Program-made: the position numbers and the translations under genes
The notes under the pieces: model-generated
The model's database searches: none
What the model was told of the DNA's origin: nothing
The model's input: only the letters and a program-made list of their open reading frames with translations
Assembly (NCBI RefSeq): GCF_020184175.1
Contig: NC_065530.1
Location: 49,515,260 to 49,579,259, forward strand
Direction: 5' to 3'
Source: Aphis gossypii
Lineage: Eukaryota; Arthropoda; Insecta; Hemiptera; Aphididae
DNA length: 64,000 nt
In this document: in pieces, positions 40,701-49,700 of the stretch
Position numbering within the stretch: position 1 is the stretch's first letter
Layout of the letters: every line of letters begins with the position of its first letter

Positions 40701-43700
40701 AATAATAGCGTCGAACTGCCAGGGTTTATGAACTCTTCTTAACGATAAATTGAAAAATAAATAGGACTAGTATTCTAGGTTACATAATATAGGTATCCAG
40801 GAACGTACGCAGAAAAAAATGCTGGGGGGTGTTTTTGAAAATAAGTTATTGAAATGTAGAACAGTTTTTTTTCAAATTATTTTCTACCCATCACTCTAAT
40901 ATACAATAAATATTATTTTATTTTATTTATAAATCGTGTTTAAGTAATTTAATTTTTTATTCATATTATATTAATTTAATTTGTTAGTATTACATTTGTA
41001 TTACAAATATTTCAGGGGGGGGTTGAACACCAAAAACACCCCCCTCCGGCTTAGTACGTCCCTGTAGGTATCTTAATTGGAAGATATGTTTGTTGTAGCT
41101 ATAAAATGTTTTATATGTTATAAAATAAACGACACTGATATGTAATTAGTCTATTTTCACACTTAATATTCGCCAGTACAATTGTGAAGTGCTATTTTTT
41201 TTATTTAAAAACAGAAATTTATTATCTATATTCGAAAAAATTGTTGTCCGTAAAACGAGAAGATAATCCATATTATTCATAAAATAAAAAAAAATAGATA
41301 AAAGTTTTCTATAAGTTATCCTTTAAATAACTAGAGAAAACTCGAAGCGTCATTGAAAAAAAAGTTATGAGCATCTGAATTTTAAATTGTTACGAAATCG
41401 CGTAACAATAACAATTTATCCTTAAACGATTTTAAATATTTGTTATTATTCAAAAAGTATAAGTCGTAGATACTTGAAAAGTTCATCAGATGTAGCTTGG
41501 CATTTTCTTTACATAATTGAAGTTTCAAAATAGCTTAAAATACTTGAAAATTTAACACAAAGTTCTTCATAGTGATTCAAAAATGATCAGAATACATAAG
41601 CACAATATTTTGTATTAGCGTTTGAAGTTCAAATATTGACAAAATTCGTCAAATTCATGAATAATACAAATTATTTTTTAGTTAAAATTTATAAAAAATT
41701 TTGCACGAGTAGCTAAGAATTGAAAATAGAATACATGATTTTCTATCACTCGTAAAATAGTGGTTTATAGTTTATAAAGCATCAAAATTATTGAATTTGG
41801 AAAATACTTATAGTTGTAAAAAGAGATCAAGTATCTTTATTAATATTAACCATAATTTACTTTTAAGCTAGGTAGTTAAAATAACAAAATGTCTACTGCC
41901 TACTAAAAAAAAAAACTTAAAAAAAAAAATAATTTATGCATTATTGTTTATTATTAAATAAGTAAATATTATTATTCATGAGTAAATAAGTTCTATTCAG
42001 AATTGAGTATAAGAATTAATTATTATTTTATGTTTAAAGTGACAGCACTTTTTTAATACATTATTTTAATGTTAAGATCATGTGGCAAACTAGATTATTT
42101 ACGTTTTATAAATTTGTATGGATTTTCAATTGTATTTTAAATATTATTAGGGAAATTGAATTACCTCTTCTAAATTAAAATCATATATTTTTACATTTTT
42201 TAACAGTTGTCAGCAGTGTTTATTTCAGACCTTCTATCCGGGGGGGGGAGTATCGTAAATTTTCAAGATGGGTATGCCTAAGATAATCGGCTTAGAAATC
42301 TCATCACAATGTACACTTTACGTAATAATGTCATGCCTTTTTTCGGGGGGGTATTAACCCCCTGTCCACTCTCTGAAATAAACACTGGTTGTCAGCATTA
42401 CTATATCTATCTCTACCACGGCTAGAATGATGTAAACATTTGAGGCTTCTAAAACATGTAGAAAAATATATTACCTACCTAACTTATTCAGTATTATTTC
42501 TTTAACTGTACATGTATTAAATAAAAAATAGCTAAATAATTAAATTTATTTAGTATATAGTATAGAAAGAGTAAGCACAAATAATTAAAAAATTGAATGA
42601 TTAACAATAATTTCAAACAGAAGAGAGGTCATTTTAAAAATAATAACTTTCTTCATTTTATGTTCGAAAAAATTTATTATAATTTGTTATAATATGTTGA
42701 GATGATTTAAACTCTTAATTTGTTGGATAATTTTAAGTGACTTCATTTTTTAGAAAGATTAGTTCCTGTTACAGTTATAGATAAGAAATATTGGGAAAAA
42801 AGTCTCCATTATTTTTTACATTTTTATTATTTTTTTTGGTTGTGAAAAAAAATGGCTGACTAACAATTTTGTATTATTTATTTTTAGCAGGGGGTGTTGA
42901 AAATAAAAAATAAATTATATAATAATTGTATTTACCTTTTTATATACTATTTAGGTATTTTTTTAAGTAATTGTATTAACAAAAATTGTTTTATTAGAAG
43001 TGAAACAAGAGCTGGAAGATCTTATGGTGGATATAAAAAAAACTGCTAATAGAGTCCGTGCCAAACTCAAAGGTTAATTTTCTTTTATTAAATAATAATA
43101 TTTTTGTTATGTGAGTATTAAGTTTATTATTTTTTTTTTTTATTAGAAATTGAACAGAATATAGAAGCAGAAGAGCAATTGAACAAATCGTCAGCAGATT
43201 TAAGAATACGCAAAACTCAACATTCAACATTATCACGTAAATTTGTTGAAGTGATGACAGAATATAACCGTACACAGACAGATTACAGAGAACGCTGTAA
43301 AGGTCGAATTCAAAGGCAATTAGAAATAAGTAAGTACTATATTTTAGATTTTGAGGAGAGTGATAAATGTATTGCCTGGCCTAAAACTTATTTGAATGTG
43401 TTTTTTATATTTATATTAAATTGTCTTACCTAAGGTTTGAAAATGTAATAAAAGATTTCTCATAAATTTATTCAATCTGAAATAAAAAAGTTTGATTAAA
43501 GCTGCTTACATTTTTATGAGAGATTAATGTTTGGTTAACATTTTGATGACATTGGTTATTCAAAAGTAAAGTCTACCAATTTTGTTATGATGTTATTATA
43601 TTATTATACAGCAAAATTGTTATATAATATAATTCTAAAAATTTAAAACATTTCACTATTCATAAAAAATATAATTTTCTATACATAATAATTTCAAGAT

Positions 43701-46700
43701 ATTAACAATTTTAATTTTAAGGTGTTTTAAATTTTTGAAACAAGTTTTAAGAAATCATATTAGACTTGGTATAATGCTTGAAGATTTGTTATAATAATAT
43801 TTGTGTTAGCGTTTAAATTTTGATAAAAGTTATCAAATAATAAAAATTGTGTCAATTTATTTATTTTTAATGTTTGTTAACTGCTAAAAGTACAATGTAT
43901 TGGAGATATTCAATATTGTATCAAAGTTAATACAAGGTTTCTCATAAGTTCTTATAAAAAATCTAAATAATTTTCAAAACTAAGTTTGTTAGTTGTTCAA
44001 TGTTTTTAAATATTCATAAATGTATACATAGTGCTTTCAAGAATTACTATTAGTTTATTTTGTGTTAATTCAGTGTTATATTTTAGCGGGAAGAACAACT
44101 ACTAATGATGAACTTGAAGAAATGTTAGAACAAGGAAACCCGGCTGTATTCACGCAAGGCGTAATTATAAAAATAGAATTTTTTTTTTGTTTTATTATGA
44201 TTTTTTTTTTTTTTTAGATAATTATGGAAACACAACAAGCTAGGCAAACATTGGCTGACATTGAAGCCAGGCATGCTGATATTATAAAACTGGAAAACTC
44301 AATCAGAGAACTTCATGATATGTTCATGGATATGGCAATGTTGGTAGAAAATCAGGTATGTATTTTAATTATTGTATAATGGTTTACAATCCATTTGTAA
44401 TCAGATACTGAGTAGAGCAAGGAAGCTGTTGGATTTAAATTGCGTGGTTTTTTTGTCTGTTAACAATTTTTTGGATAAAAGTAGTACTCTAAAGTTATAT
44501 GAAATCTTTTTTATTAGGGTAATCTATTCCAGATTATGGCACCTAACACATACTAGAGGTACTAACCTTATGATGTGGTGGTGAATTTTTTGTGTATTTA
44601 TTATGGTAAATTGATACTTAATTTCTTATGTATTTAATCAAATTGGTTGTCTGGATTATAATTCAAAACAAGTTGTTTTAATTTTCTATTTTTGGAAAAA
44701 AATTGTTTTGTTGAATTAAGTTATTGGGTAAAATAGAATGGATTAGTGTGCTGTGGGTGTGTATCAACTAATGTTATTTAATGCGCCTTTTTTTTTAAAA
44801 AGAAAGAAAGTTTAGTGCCTCTGACATCATATTATATCATAGAGATAATTTTTAAAATATCTTATAATATCATTTAAAAAAATAATGACAACATGAAATC
44901 TTAATTGATCAATATTTAATAAAAAACAATAATGTTATAGAATTTTAATATTTTGGTTTAAAATCTTAGCATTCTATAGAAAAATATTGTGAATTTTTAG
45001 TAAATAAAAATTTTCAGTTCTATAATAAATAACATGTAGATTCGCCAAAATTAGATGTGATCCTTATGTAAAGTATTATTGAATAATAAAAAAATAGTCA
45101 ATTATTTATGATAATAATAAAATATAATTAATATCTAAATAAGAAATTATTATAATTAATGTTATAGTTATTTTAGATTTAGCAATTTTTTTCCCTATCC
45201 TTTTTTTTCATTCTTCGCATAAATGTTAACTAATAAAATATGAAAATATAGTGGAACAATATCTTATATTTTTAAGGAGCATTTCTCACAAATCACGTCA
45301 ATAATTAGATTTTGTAGTGCCCTTTCAGTTAAAAATGTTTTTATTGGACTTTGATACAGTGTGTTCTATTTTTTTGAACAACATTATATATATTTTATAC
45401 TTAAAATCTAAACAAATTTCATTAAGCACATATAAAGAATTGTAAAGTGTATTTCAATACATAAATTTATTGTTTGTTCCTCGTAAATGTTTTTCAATGC
45501 ATGTTAGAATTATTTTTTTTTTTTTGTTTGTACTTAAACTTACTATTAATTTCCATCTCTACCGCTTAAAATACTAAGTAGTAAGTTACATTTATATGAA
45601 ATAGTGTTGTTTTTTATCCTTGAAATTCATTCATTCCATTTCTTGTATTAATTTATGAAATAAAAAAAATAACTTTTATTACCTTAAATTTGATTAAGCT
45701 TAGTTGGATTATTTAATTAAAAAAATATAGGTATTGTTTTTAACAATTAAAAACAAATAAATAATTAAATTCAAGTTATTGTTTTTATTTACATAGTTTT
45801 TTGATATTACCATGTTTCAATGTAATATGAAATAAAATTAGTTTTCTATTAATTTATAAATTAAAAACAAAATTAGGGCGAAATGATTGATCGAATTGAG
45901 TATCATGTTGAACACGCCGTGGATTATGTACAGACGGCAACTCAAGATACTAAGAAAGCGTTAAAATATCAAAGCAAAGCGAGAAGAGTAAGTCAAAAGG
46001 CGTAGAAGTTTGCAATGGTCCCACTCGCTTTGCTGAATGCATTTGTTTGTTTTTGTAGGTTTTTATTACTTATTTGATATTTGTTTGTATTTAGAAAAAT
46101 TAAATACTATTAGTTTTTAGTGTATAATATTAACTGATTACCATTAATTTATTATTACTAAAGATTGTTTTGTTTTGTTTTTTTTCCTTTTCAAAATGTT
46201 TCGTTTACTTTTGTTTTTATTACATAAATAATTTTGGGATTTTCAAATAATAATTCCTTATCCCAATCTTATTCCAACTGAAAATGTTATCCAAAAAAAA
46301 AAAAAAAAAACCATTTAGGGTGAACTTATTGATAGAATAGAATACCATGTATCATTCACTGTTGAAAAAGTTGCTGAAGGCAAAAAAGAATTGGATGTTG
46401 CTGAAGATTATCATAAAGGAGCCCAAAAAGTAAGTTATTAATTATTATCGAAAAAGATAATATATAAATATATATCCTTCCAAAATATAACATAACTTTA
46501 TTTTGAATTATTAATATCATATAACATATTATTAAACATATGTTGTTTTATCTAATTATATTTGGTAATAGTTATCTTGGAACATACTTTTTTTTTTTAA
46601 TATGTTATTTTGTGTTTAATATACTATACAAAATAACACCAAGTTACAGTTAAATAAAAGGCAAGTCAATTGTGTTTGTGTTTGTTTTATACTATTATTT

Positions 46701-47044
46701 GATAATTAAATTATACTTAAATATTTTCAAGTTAAAGGGAAATTTAGTTGTTATTATTTTTTATTAGTTATAGTTGATTTTGCATACCAATAAGTATTGA
46801 ATATTGAATAATGCACTGTTTGTTTGTGTAAACACTGTTTTCTTTGCTTATGCTATTAGCTTCCCCATTATTCTTTTATTTAGATCATATTTTTGTATAT
46901 TTTATTTATTGTTGTTATTTTTATACTAATATATGATTATTGTTGTTAAATAATTAGAAGAAAATCATGATCCTGATATGTTTGACAATTCTCATTGTTA
47001 TTCTTGGAGGATTTGTGATGAGTTTTCTTCCCAAGCTCCATTAA
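25782..47044 (+). CDS. Syx1A: Syntaxin-1A, plasma-membrane t-SNARE
   Basis: Exons of the canonical form: 25782–25814, 27402–27506, 29721–29820, 42998–43072, 43147–43329, 44087–44160, 44218–44355, 45877–45987, 46958–47044. Total 906 nt, 301 aa plus TAA. The order is a short acidic N-terminus (KDRLAALKAAQSDDEE), the Habc three-helix domain (about residues 38–165), the linker with GRTTTNDELEEMLEQGNPAV, the SNARE helix IKLENSIRELHDMFMDMAML with the zero-layer Gln at the end of exon 7, a basic KARRKK juxtamembrane patch and a C-terminal anchor (KKIMILICLTILIVILGGFV). Syntaxin-1 pairs with SNAP-25 and synaptobrevin to drive neurotransmitter vesicle fusion. The start is the only ATG giving the family N-terminus. 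An alternative to exon 8 lies at 46319–46429. The C-terminal tail after the anchor (MSFLPKLH) is a few residues longer than in Drosophila. Confidence 0.97.
25815..27401 (+). other. Syntaxin-1A intron 1
   Basis: GT–AG intron between codons 11 and 12. AT-rich; no separate gene or clear repeat seen inside. Confidence 0.85.
27507..29720 (+). other. Syntaxin-1A intron 2
   Basis: GT–AG intron in phase 0. AT-rich apart from an inverted-repeat element at 28354–28749. Confidence 0.85.
28354..28749. mobile_element. MITE with ~30-bp inverted ends
   Basis: The left end GGCTAACAGACAAACGGCTG pairs with the complement of the right end (GGTTAATAGGCAAACGGCTG), and similarity continues through TGTATC. No certain target duplication. 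No coding capacity. It lies in syntaxin intron 2. Confidence 0.6.
31015..32056. mobile_element. Large hAT-like composite containing repeat copy B
   Basis: It opens with CAGTGGCGTAC and a run of eight or more G, and closes with a 13-C run and GAGAGCATCACTG, whose complement starts CAGTGATGC. The interior from about 31122 is copy B of the dispersed repeat (TTTCCGATGGCAAAGTGAAT). Flanks CTATTGTG and CTATGAAG agree at only five of eight bases, so the two ends may come from different insertions. No transposase frame. Confidence 0.45.
35795..36580 (+). repeat. Copy C of the dispersed repeat, degraded
   Basis: GATTCTAAGCTGAGTGAATA then a TGGTTGCAAAGTGG segment, CAAAAGTAAAAATTTGG and an AAAAACGGGAAATT segment follow the order of copies A and B with many changes. 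Similarity fades after about 36560. Confidence 0.45.
38800..39012 (+). pseudogene. FLYWCH zinc-finger part of MULE transposase
   Basis: An intact 70-codon frame starting at the first ATG. It carries the C2H2-type FLYWCH pattern: WYKCTKNGCTANLKV, then HTHDANE. In insect MULE transposases this N-terminal finger binds DNA ends. A TAA interrupts the frame at 39010–39012; the same frame continues afterwards with NKIERQIISNNLKRKATKN, typical of the next part of the protein. This shows the stop is a disabling mutation and not the natural end. Confidence 0.75.
39013..39990 (+). pseudogene. Decayed MULE transposase catalytic part
   Basis: Several frames together give the catalytic order: FYVDGTFLHRAWFYYQFFTI near 39345 (first Asp), IYVDFELAIYNAAINDVCSS near 39550 (second Asp), GCRFHLGQSLY then a stop, GLPFLVPQLVGDRFSDELAE, and IWAEKSNNIYRTTNSCESFH near 39890–39945 with the Glu, ending HSKFN then a stop. 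At least three stops and two frame changes make it non-functional. The block 39736–39954 is still open. Confidence 0.8.
40798..41064. mobile_element. hAT-type MITE with perfect 8-bp duplication
   Basis: Flanked on both sides by TAGGTATC (40790–40797 and 41065–41072). Ends CAGGAACGTACGCAG and complement of CAGGGACGTACTAAG. Inside the left end is GCTGGGGGGTG and inside the right end a run of eight G followed by a run of six C. No coding capacity. Confidence 0.88.
41165..41880 (+). repeat. Copy D of the dispersed repeat, partial
   Basis: It matches the later part of copies A and B: AGAGAAAACTCGAAGCGTCATT, GAAATCGCGTAACAATAACA and AAGTCGTAGATACTTGAAAA occur in the same order. The earlier segment with the GATGGCAAAGTG word is missing. 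Confidence 0.55.
42214..42387. mobile_element. hAT-type MITE with perfect 8-bp duplication
   Basis: Perfect 16-bp inverted ends (CAGTGTTTATTTCAGA and its complement) flanked by GTTGTCAG at 42206–42213 and 42388–42395. A run of nine G lies near the left end and GGGGGGG then CCCCC near the right. 174 bp, non-coding. These are defining hAT features. Confidence 0.92.
45877..45987 (+). CDS. Syx1A: Syntaxin-1A exon 8a, canonical SNARE C-half
   Basis: 37 codons in phase 0, GEMIDRIEYHVEHAVDYV then QTATQDTKKALKYQSKARR. Acceptor AAATTAG, donor GTAAGT. It encodes layers +1 to +8 of the SNARE helix and the basic KARR that precedes the membrane anchor. This is the version expected in neuronal syntaxin-1. 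Confidence 0.95.
46319..46429 (+). CDS. Syx1A: Syntaxin-1A exon 8b, alternative SNARE C-half
   Basis: Also exactly 37 codons in phase 0, starting GELIDRIEYHVSFTVEKV and continuing AEGKKELDVAEDYHKGAQK. It lies 331 bp after exon 8a with acceptor CCATTTAG after an A-rich run and donor GTAAGT. Residues 1–11 are nearly the same as 8a; the rest differs. Aligned to the SNARE heptads, the core positions become I, I, V, T, V, G, L, A where 8a has I, I, V, A, V, A, T, A. So the helix core is plausible while the surface is more acidic and the KARR patch becomes GAQK. Equal length and phase indicate mutually exclusive use; including both would duplicate half the SNARE motif. Confidence 0.9.
46958..47044 (+). 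CDS. Syx1A: Syntaxin-1A transmembrane exon
   Basis: 28 codons plus TAA, phase 0, reading KKIMILICLTILIVILGG and FVMSFLPKLH. The hydrophobic run is about 20 residues, suited to a C-terminal tail anchor. A good donor-like AA/GTAAGC lies at 47063/47064, 19 nt after the stop, so a 3'UTR intron is possible. Confidence 0.92.
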   Translation, partial: KKIMILICLTILIVILGGFVMSFLPKLH

Positions 47045-49700
47045 TAGATCTTCGTGAAAATAAGTAAGCATAGGTAAATTTAAGTTTTTAGAATTTAATA
47101 ATTTTATGTAAATTAAATTATTTAAAATATACAGTTTTTTATCTACTATCATAAAATGTTATTATTAATTATTATCATACCAATGTCAGTTATTGTAAAA
47201 ATCTATAAATTTTTAGATTTTTAATTAGAAAAAAAATATAAAAAACCTTGTTCACACAAGATATATATTTTTGTGAACAAGAAAAAAGTTTATTTGTTTA
47301 TTTTTGTGTGTCTTAATGTTAGTTACAAATTTTTAAATGTATTTACACTGTAGAAACACTTAATTTATGTATAGTGTAATACATAAATTTATAAACTATA
47401 TGTTTGTAATTATTTATATTTATAAGCAGTTATCATCTTAAATTCTTTGCCTGAAATAAAAATTTAAAATATAGGTAAAAACCACTCAATAATTTTCCCT
47501 TTTTTATTTAGCAGACATATGTGTATTATGTTCATAAAAATACTCTTTCTTAGGTGCAACCAGACAATGGTCACGATTGCCGGAGGGTATTTTGCTAATA
47601 CTGCATATCACTCGTGTGGTGTTCCTGGCATTCGATGCACATATGAAAGCGTACCTTTACCTACATAGATACATACATTATGATCAATAATATTTAAAAA
47701 AAATCAAATTAACTTGTTTATTTTTTTTATTAAATTTATCATAATTTGTTGTACACTTAAATTCAGTATATCAATTAATAAATAAAATTCTAAAAATATA
47801 TTTTCTTAACAAATGTTCGTATTTACACACAATAATAATTTTAGACCAAGAATTAGATATAAAATTTAGTACGAATGCTAATACATAATATGTATGTATT
47901 TAATATATTAAATTTGTTTATTTAAATAATTTACAGAGCAATTTTTTGACGGGTACATCCGGCAGAGCAGTCACTCAATACATACTAGTTCTTCGGCTTG
48001 TAAAGACTGGAATAGTGTACGAAAAACAACATTTTATTCATTTAATTTATTTAATTTTTATTTCCTTTTCCTGCCTAAAAAAAAAAAAAAACAAGTAAAA
48101 AAGTCTATGTGATTTATTTATGAACGCTGTCTGTCCTGTTTTAAAAGTAACTATATTATAATATTTATTGTTTTTTAAAACCTCTTTCTTAATTATTATA
48201 GTTATATTGTTATTGATAAAATTATTAGATTTTTAAAACCAATTTATATATCTATATATAATAATTATTAACTATATATTATAATATAGAAATTCATGTG
48301 ATAATTCGTTAAGATATTCAAAAAAATTTGGCTTCCTCGTTTTATCATTTTATAATTTCTGCAGTGCGATGCGTAGGTGAATTGGAAATAATGTCAATTT
48401 TTAAATAAAAAAAAAAAAAAATAGTTGTTTTGTTCTACTTAAGTATTATTCATCAGTATATGCTTTAGAAGAACTAATGTATTGTTTTTACATTGATTTT
48501 CTTTTGAGATTATTATTTTTTGTGTTAGTTTTAGTAAATTCCATAATAGTTTAAATTAAGTAAAAGTGCCTTGGAGTATATAGCCATCATCCACAGAATT
48601 TAGACATTAAAGCTTATTAATATTTGAAAACGCATATTATTATCAATACTAATATACATTATTTATGTATTATTAATGTTGTAATTCTAAATTTAACATT
48701 TTTTTTTTTTTTAATTATATTATTGTTTAATTTTAAAAATTTCATTCTCCTTCACCTTTTTATTAAAATAATGGTAATAATAAATAACAAAACTGTTAGA
48801 AATGTATAGCCATTCAAAGTTTCATGAAGTGTTTACATAATACATGTTTTCTCAACATATATTTTGTAGATCTCAATTTACTACTAAATTTCTAACACAA
48901 AGTGGAATTCGCTCAAGATATATAATTTATTTCTGAAAAGTAATTTTTTTTTATTTTGATTATTTACACATCTCATTTGACAATATTATGTCTTAATCAA
49001 TTATTTTTTATTTTTCCTGTGTAAGAGTGTTACCTATTTTTATTTTAAACTACTATATTAGTATTTTCATATTTAATTAATTTTTTAAAACTAATTTAAC
49101 AATTATAATGTAATTTTAAAGATATTTGGTACTATGCTTTTTTTCTTGATATTCTATGTTTTTAGTCACAGTATTCGTATTTACAGACTTTTTTTTACAA
49201 TGTATTTTAAATTAGAAAAAGTATAAATACATACAATTTTACTGTAAATACATTTAATTATACTACATGTTTTGCCATATTGCTGTTATTGTGTTCTAAT
49301 CAAATTACAATATTAATAATTAATACCATTTTTAGGAAAAAAAATAGATTATTTATTAAACATTTCATAATATTATTATTCTCTTTATTTATTTATTTAT
49401 GTTTTTGTTTTATTTTATTATTATTTGTTAATGATAGAAATGTAATTTACATTTTCAATCAGAATATACAATTTTATAGGTTAGAGGACTATTTTCGTTT
49501 TTTTTTTTTTTTTTTTTAATTATAGAATATTATATTATGAATATCTAAAATATAAAAATTGTACAGTGAAAATTGTTTCTTGTTAAATTTGTTGATCTTT
49601 GCCTATAATTGTAGTGAAGATATTAATTTTTTTTAATGTTTAAGTGTTAATATTGTAAAAATAGTGCAATTTAAGTCTTTTTAATAAAACAATTTGTTTT
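47045..49700 (+). other. Probable syntaxin-1A 3'UTR and possible extra terminal exons
   Basis: AT-rich, T-rich on the sense strand. Candidate poly(A) signals are AATAAA at 47455–47460 and 49683–49688. Two less AT-rich islands sit behind good acceptors: one after TTTCTTAG at about 47555–47670, one after TTTACAG at about 47937–48030. They could be 3'UTR exons or alternative C-termini. Long 3'UTRs are common for neuronal genes. Confidence 0.45.

Larger units (their letters stand above)
29821..42997 (+). other. Syntaxin-1A intron 3, 13 kb, transposon-rich
   Basis: The phase-1 intron holds a large composite repeat (31015–32056), a degraded repeat copy (35795–36580), a MULE relic (38420–40574), two hAT MITEs (40798 and 42214) and another repeat copy (41165–41880). 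Gaps between them are AT-rich and show no exons in the syntaxin frame. A short imperfect hairpin built on CGTACGG/CCGTACG lies at 32707–32740. Confidence 0.8.

Noticed and set aside
43179..43433. 84-codon frame beginning at an internal ATG
   Set aside because: Its first half is simply syntaxin exon 43147–43329 and the rest is read-through into the intron.
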